Part shown: one piece after another, positions 1 through 6,624 of the stretch
Position numbering within the stretch: position 1 is the stretch's first letter
Layout of the letters: each line of letters starts with the position of its first letter
From: DASYML01 sp034665545
Lineage (GTDB): Bacteria > Acidobacteriota > Blastocatellia > Pyrinomonadales > Pyrinomonadaceae
Assembly (NCBI GenBank): GCA_034665545.1
Contig: JAXDFO010000216.1
Coordinates: 1-14,926, forward strand
DNA length: 14,926 nucleotides
Reading direction: 5' to 3'
Made by a program: the position numbers and the translations under genes
The notes under the pieces: model-generated
Told to the model about the DNA's origin: nothing
The model's database searches: none
What the model saw: only the letters and a program-made list of their open reading frames with translations

Positions 1-739
1 GCTCGCGCCGATGCTTTTGGAAGAGGCTTATGAAGTCTTCGAGGCGGTGGAGGATGCGCGCGAGGGCAAGCCGCTTGAGTTGCGCGATGAGCTTGGCGAC
101 CTGCTCTTTCAGATAGTCTTCTATGCGCAGGTCGCGGCGGAGCGCGGCGAGTTCACGATTCATGACGTGACGCACGCCGTTCATTCCAAGATGGTCCGCA
201 GGCATCCGCACGTCTTCGGCGACGAGACGGCGCAGGATACTGCGGAAGTCCTGCGTAACTGGGAAGCCATCAAGGCCGAAGAGAAGCGCGCCGCAGGTAA
301 AGCCACCGGCGATGAAGATGAGGCATCCTTGCTCGACGGCGTTTCCAGAAAGGCTCCCGCGCTGATGGAGGCCCACCAGCTTTCCACCAAAGCCGCGCGC
401 GTCGGCTTCGACTGGCAACGCATCGAAGACATCTTCGACAAGCTGCAAGAAGAGTTGGACGAACTCCGACAGGCCATCAAGCAGCACGCCGCGACCTCGG
501 ACGAGCAGGACCACTCGCGCGTGCGCGAAGAGGTGGGAGATGTGCTGTTCGCCGTGACGAACATCGCGCGCTCTTTACGGGTCGAGCCGGAGGCCGCGTT
601 GAAAGTCACCAACCGCAAATTCCGTCGCCGCTTTCAACACATAGAGCGGAGCTTAAGAGCGCGCGCATCCTCGCTAGACGCGGCCACGCTCGATGAAATG
701 GAGGCTCTCTGGCAGGAGGCGAAGAGAAATGATGAGTGA
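1..739 (+). CDS. mazG: Nucleoside triphosphate pyrophosphohydrolase MazG (5' end cut by the window)
   Basis: MazG hydrolyses (d)NTPs to NMPs and pyrophosphate in the cytoplasm, clearing aberrant nucleotides. The reading frame is open from base 2, and the first visible residues already belong to the family core (LLEEAYEVFEAVED, then LRDELGDLLFQIVFYAQ). About 30-40 N-terminal residues, including the usual CPWD-type start, must therefore lie upstream, and the ATG at 11 is internal. Two MazG modules are visible. The N-terminal one carries the acidic EEAYE and ELGD clusters that bind Mg. The second (from GFDWQRIEDIFDKLQEELDEL) has REEVGDVLFAVTNIAR and NRKFRRRF. The tail EMEALWQEAK is typical of the family. 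The gene ends with TGA at 737-739. The call rests on motif recognition and is strong; only the start is unknown. Confidence 0.95.
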   Translation, partial: LAPMLLEEAYEVFEAVEDAREGKPLELRDELGDLLFQIVFYAQVAAERGEFTIHDVTHAVHSKMVRRHPHVFGDETAQDTAEVLRNWEAIKAEEKRAAGKATGDEDEASLLDGVSRKAPALMEAHQLSTKAARVGFDWQRIEDIFDKLQEELDELRQAIKQHAATSDEQDHSRVREEVGDVLFAVTNIARSLRVEPEAALKVTNRKFRRRFQHIERSLRARASSLDAATLDEMEALWQEAKRNDE

Positions 740-775
740 CGGGTGACAAGAAAAAAGCAAACTGCTATCTTGTCA
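734..775 (+). repeat. Two tandem heptamers plus a 7-bp inverted repeat after mazG
   Basis: GAGTGAC (734-740) and GGGTGAC (741-747) are adjacent heptamers that overlap the mazG stop codon. TGACAAG (744-750) is exactly complementary to CTTGTCA (769-775) across an 18-nt loop. The stem could form a weak hairpin at the mazG 3' end, but no U-tract follows. It overlaps the candidate promoter of the next gene. The heptamer period recalls the two larger heptamer hairpins near 12.0 and 12.7 kb. Confidence 0.35.
743..771 (+). promoter_or_regulatory. Candidate sigma-70-type promoter for the zinc-ribbon gene
   Basis: GTGACA at 743-748 (5 of 6 to TTGACA) is followed after 17 nt by TATCTT at 766-771 (4 of 6 to TATAAT). 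A TG at 763-764 gives an extended -10. The predicted start near 778 would leave a 5' UTR of about 70 nt before the ATG at 850. This is pattern matching only. Confidence 0.35.
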
Positions 776-849
776 TACAGGCTTGGCGCGCCTCGCCGGT
801 CGTGTAAATTTCAACCACTCATCGAACTGCTTTCAGGAGATACAACAGC

Positions 850-1551
850 ATGGCGCTCATCCAATTCGTACACAACTACGAAGACCTTTCGACGGATAAG
901 GGTTATCAGTTTAAGTTCTACTGCGACAAATGCGGCAACGGCTATCTCTCGCGTTTTCAGCCCTCGGTCATCGGCACGGCTGGCTCGCTCCTGCGCGCCG
1001 CCGGAGACCTCTTCGGAGGCTGGGCCAGTTCGGCTGGCAATTCCGCCTACGAGATTCAACGCTCCGTCGGCGGCAAGGGCCACGACGACGCTTTGCAAAA
1101 GGCCGTCGAGGAAGGCAAGCAACACTTTCATCAATGCTCTCGCTGCGGCAGGTGGGTCTGCCCTGAAGTCTGCTGGAACGCGAGCGCGGCCCAGTGCGAA
1201 GGGTGCGCGCCCGATTACCAGGAAGAACTTGCTTCCTCTCACGCCAACGCGAAGGCGGAAGCCGCGCGCGAGCAGATTCATGAAAGAGCGCGACAGACCG
1301 ATTACGCCTCCAAGCTGGATATGAGCGCGGACGCCTACATCAAAGCCCCCGCGCCGCCCGCGCCGGAAGCCGCGATAGCTTCCCCTTCATGCTCTTCGTG
1401 CGGCTCACCGGTCGGCAAAGCCAAATTCTGCCCCGAATGTGGAACGCCCGCCGCTCCACCTCGCGCCACCTGCGCGGGCTGCGGCCATCAACCCGAAAGC
1501 CCCACGAAATTCTGCCCCGAATGCGGCGCGAAGATGCCCCTCTTCAGCTAA
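850..1551 (+). CDS. Multi-zinc-ribbon protein with a C-terminal double zinc ribbon
   Basis: A 233-residue soluble protein of unknown function. The start is supported by AGGAGA at 835-840, 9 nt before the ATG. Sixteen cysteines fall into eight CxxC or CxxxC knuckles: C25/C28, C96/C99, C104/C108, C116/C119, C181/C184, C194/C197, C208/C211 and C222/C225, enough for about four zinc sites. The first knuckle (FYCDKCGNGY) and the second (HQCSRCGRWVC) are split by about 65 residues rich in Gly, Ala and Ser that look amphipathic (GTAGSLLRAAGDLFGGWASS). A charged helical stretch and an Ala/Pro linker (about 125-178) lead to two classic ribbons of the KFCPECG type, as in DZR or zinc-ribbon_2 modules. 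There is no signal peptide and no clear membrane helix. Proteins of this layout are usually annotated only as zinc ribbon domain-containing. The gene is monocistronic: promoter candidate upstream, terminator downstream. Confidence 0.85.
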   Translation: MALIQFVHNYEDLSTDKGYQFKFYCDKCGNGYLSRFQPSVIGTAGSLLRAAGDLFGGWASSAGNSAYEIQRSVGGKGHDDALQKAVEEGKQHFHQCSRCGRWVCPEVCWNASAAQCEGCAPDYQEELASSHANAKAEAAREQIHERARQTDYASKLDMSADAYIKAPAPPAPEAAIASPSCSSCGSPVGKAKFCPECGTPAAPPRATCAGCGHQPESPTKFCPECGAKMPLFS

Positions 1552-1573
1552 AGCCGGATAGCAGTTGAACACT

Positions 1574-1619
1574 ACAAAGCGAAGGGCTTGCTCAATATCG
1601 AGCAAGCCCTTCGCTTTGT
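1574..1619 (+). terminator. Strong intrinsic terminator between convergent genes
   Basis: A perfect 20-bp inverted repeat (1574-1593 with 1600-1619) encloses a 6-nt AATATC loop. The base of the stem is T-rich on the + strand (CTTTGTTTG). It lies 23 nt after the zinc-ribbon stop and 27 nt from the 3' end of the minus-strand M48 gene, so it can serve both converging transcripts, although the T-run favours the + strand. Confidence 0.85.
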
Positions 1620-1645
1620 TTGACGACGACCGAAGAACAGCCCTC

Positions 1646-3073
1646 TTAGTCGTTGAGTTGAATCGAACGCAGGATGCTCGTGAAAGCTCCCTGGTAGTTT
1701 CTGTACTCGTCCTGCGGCGCGACGGCTATCATGTAGAAGAGTCCACCGTTGCGCATCAAGGTCGTATAGATGGTGATGGTCTCGGCCCTGCCGCTTGCCT
1801 CGTTGGTGTTCGAGAGGGTGACGGCGAGCGCGTTGTGACGGTCAATCGTGCCGCGCTGGTAGCTGCCCTGCTGGCGCAGGTTGCGACTGCCCTGGGCCAA
1901 CTGTTGGATTAACGCATCCGTCGCCTGCTGCAAATTATTGCTCTGGGCCTGCGCCGTGCCGAAGTTGACGCCGTGCGTAAAGACGGCTGTATTCTGCACA
2001 GAGCCGTATGCGCCTTCCGGGGCGAACCAGACATCATTGTTGCCGGGCAGTTCGCGCCAGTTATCCGGCACGCTCACGCGGAAGAGTTGCCCTTCCGTGT
2101 ACGCGCGATAACGACCCGATGGATACGCGACGCGACCGTTGCTGATGTTGCCTTCGGGATAACTATTACTGTTGCCACTGCCAGTGCCGCTCGTGCGACC
2201 GCCCTGCGCTATCTCCTGCATCGAACGCGCACGCGGCATCCCGCGCAGCCGTGCCTGCACGCGCTCGAAGTCGCGCGTGTCTCGCACGGGATTATTGACG
2301 CGCAGGTATTGCGCTTCCTGGTTGATGCGAGCATAGCGATTGGCAGGGCTTGGGTGGTCGCTCAGGAAAGTAGGGTTATTGCCGCCGCCGCTCTGCTGCT
2401 CAATGGTCTTGAACATGTTCGCCAGGTCGCGCGGGTCGTAGCCAGCGCGCGCCATGATCTGCGCGCCGAGCACGTCCGCCTCCGTCTCATACTCGCGGCT
2501 GAACTTGAGAAAGTACGCGCCGACGGCGGCCTGGCCCAATTGGCCCGCCGAGGGACCGGCGAGAATCGCGCCAGCGATGCCAGCGATGCCCGCGAGCAAG
2601 CCGTACTTCTGCGCTTTGGTCGCCTGCGCCGTCCCGTGACGAAGGGCCACATGGCTCAACTCGTGGGCCATCACGCCCGCCAGTTCGCCTTCCGTGTGGG
2701 CCACTTCAATCGTCCCGCGATTGACATACATTGGACCACCCGGCAACGCGAAGGCGTTAATATCCCTGGCATCAACGAGCTTAAAATAATAGTTGAATTC
2801 AGGATGCTGAAATTCCGCCGGAATCGCAGACACCAATCGCTGGCCGACCCGCTCAAGATAAGCGTTGGCATCCGAGTCGCGCAGGATGGGCAACTGCTGT
2901 TCGGCTTCGGCTGCCGCCTGGCGACCGAGTTTGACATCATCGCTCGGACTATATTTATTACTGTGATAACTAATCCGCGTTTGCGCGAGCGCGCCGAGCG
3001 GCATGACCATGATGGACAAGACCATCAGCCAGACCGTCAGCATTCTCGCCTTCGGATAATTATTGGTCCTCAT
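1646..3073 (-). CDS. Exported M48 family zinc metalloprotease (BepA/LoiP-like) with an extra C-terminal domain
   Basis: A 475-residue protein. Residues 1-30 form a Sec signal peptide (basic start, hydrophobic core, cleavage after ALA), so it acts outside the inner membrane. The M48 catalytic part follows: NAFALPGGPMYVNRG at about 106-120, the zinc site HELSH at 137-141, and SREYETEAD at 192-200, where E196 is the expected third ligand. A Gly/Ala-rich hydrophobic stretch (159-188) separates the two. After a low-complexity Gly/Ser/Asn linker (about 295-315), the last 150 residues (RVSVPDNWRE to SILRSIQL) look like a PsbP/DUF1795-type domain; this is an inference from pattern only. Periplasmic M48 enzymes of this kind degrade or mature outer-membrane proteins. 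The start is firm: GGAGGAGGGAG precedes the ATG. A 330-nt spacer separates it from the upstream DUF885 gene, so it probably has its own promoter. Confidence 0.93.
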   Translation of the reverse strand: MRTNNYPKARMLTVWLMVLSIMVMPLGALAQTRISYHSNKYSPSDDVKLGRQAAAEAEQQLPILRDSDANAYLERVGQRLVSAIPAEFQHPEFNYYFKLVDARDINAFALPGGPMYVNRGTIEVAHTEGELAGVMAHELSHVALRHGTAQATKAQKYGLLAGIAGIAGAILAGPSAGQLGQAAVGAYFLKFSREYETEADVLGAQIMARAGYDPRDLANMFKTIEQQSGGGNNPTFLSDHPSPANRYARINQEAQYLRVNNPVRDTRDFERVQARLRGMPRARSMQEIAQGGRTSGTGSGNSNSYPEGNISNGRVAYPSGRYRAYTEGQLFRVSVPDNWRELPGNNDVWFAPEGAYGSVQNTAVFTHGVNFGTAQAQSNNLQQATDALIQQLAQGSRNLRQQGSYQRGTIDRHNALAVTLSNTNEASGRAETITIYTTLMRNGGLFYMIAVAPQDEYRNYQGAFTSILRSIQLND

Positions 3074-3112
3074 TTTTTCTCCCTCCTCCGATAGCGCGCG
3101 GCTTCATCTTTT

Positions 3113-3132
3113 AATGGTCCAATAATGGTCCA
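3113..3132 (-). repeat. Direct repeat of the TGGWCCA palindrome, 11-bp period, upstream of the M48 gene
   Basis: The 9-mer AATGGTCCA occurs at 3113-3121 and 3124-3132, so two palindromes are 11 bp (one helical turn) apart, 40-60 nt upstream of the M48 start. A third TGGTCC sits at 3064-3069, inside the first codons. The arrangement suits a dimeric DNA-binding protein, but the motif is also common inside genes in this window. Confidence 0.35.
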
Positions 3133-3166
3133 CTAAATACGCGTGCGCCTCGTCCTCTTGCAAACT

Positions 3167-3216
3167 AAAAGGGCGACGCAAAATCTCTCATCAATAGGAG
3201 AATGCGCCGCCCTTTT
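3167..3216 (-). terminator. Hairpin, probable terminator or M48 leader structure
   Basis: The arms 3167-3180 and 3203-3216 pair over 14 bp with one A-C mismatch. The 22-nt loop contains a small inner TCTC/GAGA pairing. The stem ends in A/T pairs, giving T-runs on both strands. On the minus strand it would end read-through from the DUF885 gene or act in the M48 leader. Confidence 0.5.
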
Positions 3217-3306
3217 TAAAGCCTGCATCTCCCCCGATACCGAGCACCCGACCCTTTACAATCGCGCGCAGGGGGAGAGAGCGCGCCAGTCTCTACCGGC
3301 AAAAAC

Positions 3307-3340
3307 CCAATAAAAAGCGGGTTTCGCTGGCTCTTATTGG
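3307..3340 (-). repeat. Imperfect hairpin in the DUF885-M48 spacer
   Basis: CCAATAA (3307-3313) pairs with TTATTGG (3334-3340), and inside them AGCG (3316-3319) pairs with CGCT (3325-3328). An alternative fold pairs AAACCC (3303-3308) with GGGTTT (3319-3324). The role is unknown. Confidence 0.3.
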
Positions 3341-3376
3341 ATGAAACATCTCACAGGCGGGTTGGCCGTTTCGACC

Positions 3377-3397
3377 TTGCGGAGGCATGCCCCGCAA
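3377..3397 (-). terminator. Bulged stem-loop just past the DUF885 stop codon
   Basis: TTGCGG (3377-3382) pairs with CCGCAA (3392-3397). Two more G-C pairs follow beyond a single bulged A, closing on a CATG tetraloop. It starts 6 nt downstream of the TAA of the DUF885 gene in the direction of transcription. There is no U-tract, so it is a weak or Rho-assisted terminator at best, or an mRNA 3'-end stabiliser. Confidence 0.35.
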
Positions 3398-3403
3398 CAA
3401 GCC

Positions 3404-5677
3404 TTAAGGGCGTCCACGCCGCCTGTAATTTCGCCTGTTTAAGTAACGATTCTGTTCCGCTTTATTCACATCCATCTCAAACTTTACGACGGAGCCGTTG
3501 GGAGGTCTCGGAATCAAGACCGCGACGAAAGGCGATGTCAACGCCTGCGCCGCTCTCTCGTTCGGGCCAGGCGCTTGCTCGTTCGCGCGAACCGTGAGCG
3601 TCGTTCCCTCTCTGCGTATGCCGCCGATGTTGATGCTGTAGCCGCCCCTGCTCTGTTGTCCTTGATAAGCGATAACGATGGCCTGCGTGTTGAAGTTGAC
3701 TTCGGGCAGAGGCCGCCCCTGCCCTATCACGCCCCACGCGCGCAGCAAAGCATCCTGGTCCAATATTAACTCTATCGAACGCGCGCCTGCGTAACCGCTC
3801 GCGGTCCCGGTCGCCAGCACGGAAAAATCAACCGCGCTGGTCCTGTCCGGCTCGTTATTCACCGCGCTCATGTTGCTCTGAGACGAAGCATCTCCGAGCA
3901 TGGCTAGCCGTATAATCTTGACGGGAGGCATCCCGTAGCTAAGCAACTGGTCGTGAAACTCTCCCAGACGAAAAGCATCGCCCACGCGCGCCCTGTAATC
4001 TTCGCGCAGGCGCATGATTTCCATCTTGCCGAGCGTGTAGACTAGATAGGTCGGGTCTATCGTCCCGCGTCTCGCCTCGCGTTCGGCGGCGACGCTGTCC
4101 TGGTAGCCCTCGCGCATGAAAAAGCTGACGGCCTCCTGGTAGCTCATGCCGCGCGTGTGCAGGCGCAGGCCCACAAGGTAACGACAGAGGCGCAGCAGCG
4201 CGAGATTTAATTGGGCCAACCTGAGCCTCGGATTATTTCCGCCGAAGCCTTCGTCCAACATCATCTGCTCGCAGTAGTGCCCCCAGCCTTCCGTAAAGCT
4301 CGCGGAGCGAAGCACGCTGCGCACGCGCGACGACTGCCCGCGCTTCGCCGCGAGGAACTGGTAATAATGGCCCGGATAAACTTCGTGTATCGAGATGATG
4401 GGCAGCGCATAGCGATTATAAAAGCTGAGATGCTCTTCCCTCTTCTCTTCATCAAGCTGCGGGTCGGGCAGGGTCACATAGTAATAGGCTTCGGTCGCGG
4501 CGCGCTCGAAGTAGCCGGGCGGGTCCATAGAGGCGAAGGTGGTCGCGCGCGCGTAAGCGGGCGTTTCCGCGACCGTGAGATTTTCCTGCGCCGGGACGGT
4601 CAGTATATTTTTTGTGCGAACGAAGGCGCGTATGCGATTAAGCTCTGCGCGCGTCTCGCCTATCAAGCCGTCTGCCGAAGGATGCTCGCGCCCCAGTGCG
4701 CGCAAGGCGAAGACCACTCCGCGACCCGGCGTTATCTCTTCGGCGAGCGCGCGCATCCCGTCCTGCGTGCGTCGCAACTCTCGCTCGCCGTCACGGATAA
4801 GTTGTTCGATGGGCGTCTCGACCATCTCATCATAAAGCAGCTTGCGGCGATAGTTCTCTTCGCCGATGGCGAACTGGCCCGTCGAGCGCGGCAAGAGTTC
4901 TCGTTCCAGCCAGTCGGCATAAGAACGCAACGCTTCGATGGCCGTTTGATTGGTAGCCTCGAACTGCGCGCGCCGCGACGCGCTGAGACGCACGCCGCCC
5001 GCGCGCTCTACCAGTTGCGGCACGATGCGCGCGAAGTAATCAACGCTGCCGCGCGCCTGGGCGAGCGCAATCTCAGTATAGATACGCGGCGGCTGGTCCA
5101 GATTAGCGCGGGCTTCACCGAGCAGGCGCGTTATCTCTCGCTCGCGCGCGAGCACAGCGTCCAGGCGTTGCTCTATGGGCGCGTAATTACGTTTGAGAAT
5201 ATTGTCCACGCCGGTGATGGAGAGGCGGCTATAGAGGTTCGGGTCGCGCTGCCACATGCGTATGTCCTGCAACTCCAGAAGCTGGCCGCGCGCGTGAGAG
5301 GTGAGCACTAGATAATCATAACGGGCATCCGTTGTGAGCACGGAAGGGTTGATGCGCGCGAGTTGCGCGAGCGTCGCGCGGAGGCGACGGACTTCGCCAG
5401 CCAGCGCGGCGGGGCTGCGAGATTCAAGCTGTGAATCGTATTCATGAAGGCCGAGCGCGGTCGCCTGCGACGGATGGAAAGCGTAATAACCGCGCAGGTA
5501 CTGGTCCGCCAGTTGATTAAAACGCGCCGTCACAACTGTGCTTCCATCCGGGCGCGGCAAGCGTTGAGCACGGCGGCGGCCCTGCGCGTTAATATGACAG
5601 GGCGCGAGCGTGCAGGCGAACAGAGCGAAGGCCAGTAACACGGCGAAAGATTTCTTGATAGAAAGATTGGCTCTCAT
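3404..5677 (-). CDS. Exported DUF885 family protein fused to a PrcB_C-like C-terminal domain
   Basis: A 757-residue protein counted from the ATG at 5677. That start gives a compact signal peptide (MRANLSIKKSF, hydrophobic core, INAQ). An in-frame GTG at 5704 would add nine residues, and neither start has a good Shine-Dalgarno. Residues about 50-590 are a DUF885 domain. They carry the hallmark HEVYPGHYYQ (H431 to H437) and EGWGHYCEQMM (463 onward), the expected metallopeptidase-like site, and end with the usual SYGMPPVKIIR block. Most DUF885 proteins stop there. Here about 150 residues follow, and residues about 616-736 (FNTQAIVIAYQGQQ, GGYSINIGGIRREG, LTVRANEQAPGP, SPFVAVLIPRP) match the pattern of the PrcB_C domain, known from treponemal dentilisin complex subunits. 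The protein ends in a basic tail. DUF885 members are presumed secreted or periplasmic peptidases with unknown substrates. Confidence 0.9.
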   Translation of the reverse strand: MRANLSIKKSFAVLLAFALFACTLAPCHINAQGRRRAQRLPRPDGSTVVTARFNQLADQYLRGYYAFHPSQATALGLHEYDSQLESRSPAALAGEVRRLRATLAQLARINPSVLTTDARYDYLVLTSHARGQLLELQDIRMWQRDPNLYSRLSITGVDNILKRNYAPIEQRLDAVLAREREITRLLGEARANLDQPPRIYTEIALAQARGSVDYFARIVPQLVERAGGVRLSASRRAQFEATNQTAIEALRSYADWLERELLPRSTGQFAIGEENYRRKLLYDEMVETPIEQLIRDGERELRRTQDGMRALAEEITPGRGVVFALRALGREHPSADGLIGETRAELNRIRAFVRTKNILTVPAQENLTVAETPAYARATTFASMDPPGYFERAATEAYYYVTLPDPQLDEEKREEHLSFYNRYALPIISIHEVYPGHYYQFLAAKRGQSSRVRSVLRSASFTEGWGHYCEQMMLDEGFGGNNPRLRLAQLNLALLRLCRYLVGLRLHTRGMSYQEAVSFFMREGYQDSVAAEREARRGTIDPTYLVYTLGKMEIMRLREDYRARVGDAFRLGEFHDQLLSYGMPPVKIIRLAMLGDASSQSNMSAVNNEPDRTSAVDFSVLATGTASGYAGARSIELILDQDALLRAWGVIGQGRPLPEVNFNTQAIVIAYQGQQSRGGYSINIGGIRREGTTLTVRANEQAPGPNERAAQALTSPFVAVLIPRPPNGSVVKFEMDVNKAEQNRYLNRRNYRRRGRP

Positions 5678-5692
5678 GTTCAGAAAGATAAT

Positions 5693-5717
5693 TGGACCAG
5701 GCACAGACGCTGGACCA
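5693..5717 (-). repeat. Pair of TGGACCA palindromes upstream of the DUF885 gene
   Basis: Two exact TGGACCA copies lie at 5693-5699 and 5711-5717, starting 18 bp apart. The nearer one is 16 nt upstream of the chosen ATG. I see no convincing -35/-10 pair in the 113-nt spacer (5678-5790), so a regulatory role is only a possibility. Confidence 0.3.
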
Positions 5718-5790
5718 ACCGATGCCCTTTGACGATGGGTGGGGAAAGACCGGGCGAGAGCTTAACACAGAAATGCGAGGCGGAGTGCGT

Positions 5791-6555
5791 TTACTTTTTC
5801 GGGTCGAGTTTGCGGTTGAGCCAGTCTGTGGCTTCCGCCAGTTGCGTGACCGTGTGCGGCTCGCCCTTCCAGACGCGAATCATGGAGGTGATGAAAAAGA
5901 TCGTTGACGCTATCGTGAAGAACACAGAGGCCAGGCGCAGCATGAAAGGCGCGCTCCCGTGCAGGAGGCTGCTCATGAGGCTCTCCGCGCTGCTGAAGAG
6001 CGTGCTGACGATGAGCACTAACAGATGCAGGGCCAACCCTTGCGCGGCGTGAAAGCGTACGCGCGATTCTGTGCGCGGCACGAGCAGGAGTTCGACGAGG
6101 CCCGGCACGGCCCCCACCAGTGGGAACGGCAGGTAAGGCAATATCATCGCCAGGTTTTCCGGCAGAGAGATGCCGGGCACTGTGCGCGATGTCGGCGCTT
6201 GCTTGTGCGCGAAGGCGCGCGCGGGCGCGTACGGCGCGGCGACCGGCGGTTGATAGTTTTGCGGCGGCTGGTAGACGGGCGGAATAAAGACGGAAGGATA
6301 AGAGGTATTCCCTCTCTCTTCATACACAGGCGCGGGTTCATACTGCGAGGGTTGCGCGTCGAACTGCGGCGCGGGCTGCGGGTAATAGCGGGTCGGCGCT
6401 TCCATATCCACGCCGCCGCTATCTATGCGACGAGTCTGTTCCTCTGCGGTCGCGCCAGCCGTCTTGACATCGCTCGTCGCGGCGCGCACATCTTCCGTGC
6501 GCCGGACAAAATCCGGGTCCAGAGGGTTGGTGTCATACTTGCTTTTCTTCTCCAT
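5791..6555 (-). CDS. DUF4870-like (Tic20-like) membrane protein with a Pro/Tyr-rich N-terminal region
   Basis: A 254-residue protein counted from the ATG at 6555. In-frame GTG (6558) and TTG (6564) lie just upstream, and no start has a clear Shine-Dalgarno. Residues 1-50 are hydrophilic and charged. Residues about 56-120 are rich in Pro, Tyr and Gln (YYPQPAPQF, PPVYQPPQNYQPP). The C-terminal half has three hydrophobic segments, at about 134-159, 172-190 and 204-227. Between the first two is RTESRVRFHAAQG, which is the typical DUF4870 signature of a short charged turn followed by (V/R)RFHA-Q. The last 25 residues are soluble. It is an inner-membrane protein of unknown role, and the disordered N-terminus suggests a scaffold or interaction region. 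It is followed on the same strand by the DUF885 gene after a 113-nt gap. Confidence 0.75.
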   Translation of the reverse strand: MEKKSKYDTNPLDPDFVRRTEDVRAATSDVKTAGATAEEQTRRIDSGGVDMEAPTRYYPQPAPQFDAQPSQYEPAPVYEERGNTSYPSVFIPPVYQPPQNYQPPVAAPYAPARAFAHKQAPTSRTVPGISLPENLAMILPYLPFPLVGAVPGLVELLLVPRTESRVRFHAAQGLALHLLVLIVSTLFSSAESLMSSLLHGSAPFMLRLASVFFTIASTIFFITSMIRVWKGEPHTVTQLAEATDWLNRKLDPKK

Positions 6556-6606
6556 CACAATCAATTTTACGAACGCGACGGGCCGGAGGTTCGCAAATCT
6601 TATTAA

Positions 6607-6624
6607 TGGTCCTATTACTGGTCC
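6607..6624 (-). repeat. TGGTCC pair, 12 bp apart, at the end of the JAMM gene
   Basis: TGGTCC occurs at 6607-6612 and 6619-6624, straddling the stop of the JAMM gene and about 50 nt upstream of the DUF4870-like start. These copies lack the final A of the full palindrome. Confidence 0.25.

Larger units (their letters stand above)
3074..3403. other. Structured 330-nt intergenic region upstream of the M48 gene
   Basis: I see no credible gene here. Read on the minus strand it holds stem-loops after the DUF885 stop, a 14-bp hairpin at 3167-3216, a paired TGGACCA motif and the M48 ribosome-binding site. One poor promoter possibility on the minus strand is TTGCAA (3158-3163) with TATTTA (3134-3139), 18 nt apart. 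Confidence 0.6.

Noticed and set aside
743..1324. 193-residue + frame overlapping the zinc-ribbon gene
   Set aside because: It is Arg/Ser/Thr-rich with no domain, and the other frame carries ordered zinc knuckles and a good ribosome site.
1973..3094. 373-residue open frame on the + strand
   Set aside because: It lies antisense to the M48 gene, which has HELSH, a signal peptide and a ribosome site. The antisense translation shows no domain; long shadow frames are expected at high GC.
4211..5311. 366-residue open frame on the + strand
   Set aside because: It is antisense to the DUF885 gene and is Arg/Ala-rich with no motifs; a GC-driven shadow.
5678..5704. GTG start nine codons upstream for the DUF885 protein
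   Set aside because: There is no Shine-Dalgarno, and the ATG at 5677 gives a more standard signal peptide; kept only as an alternative.
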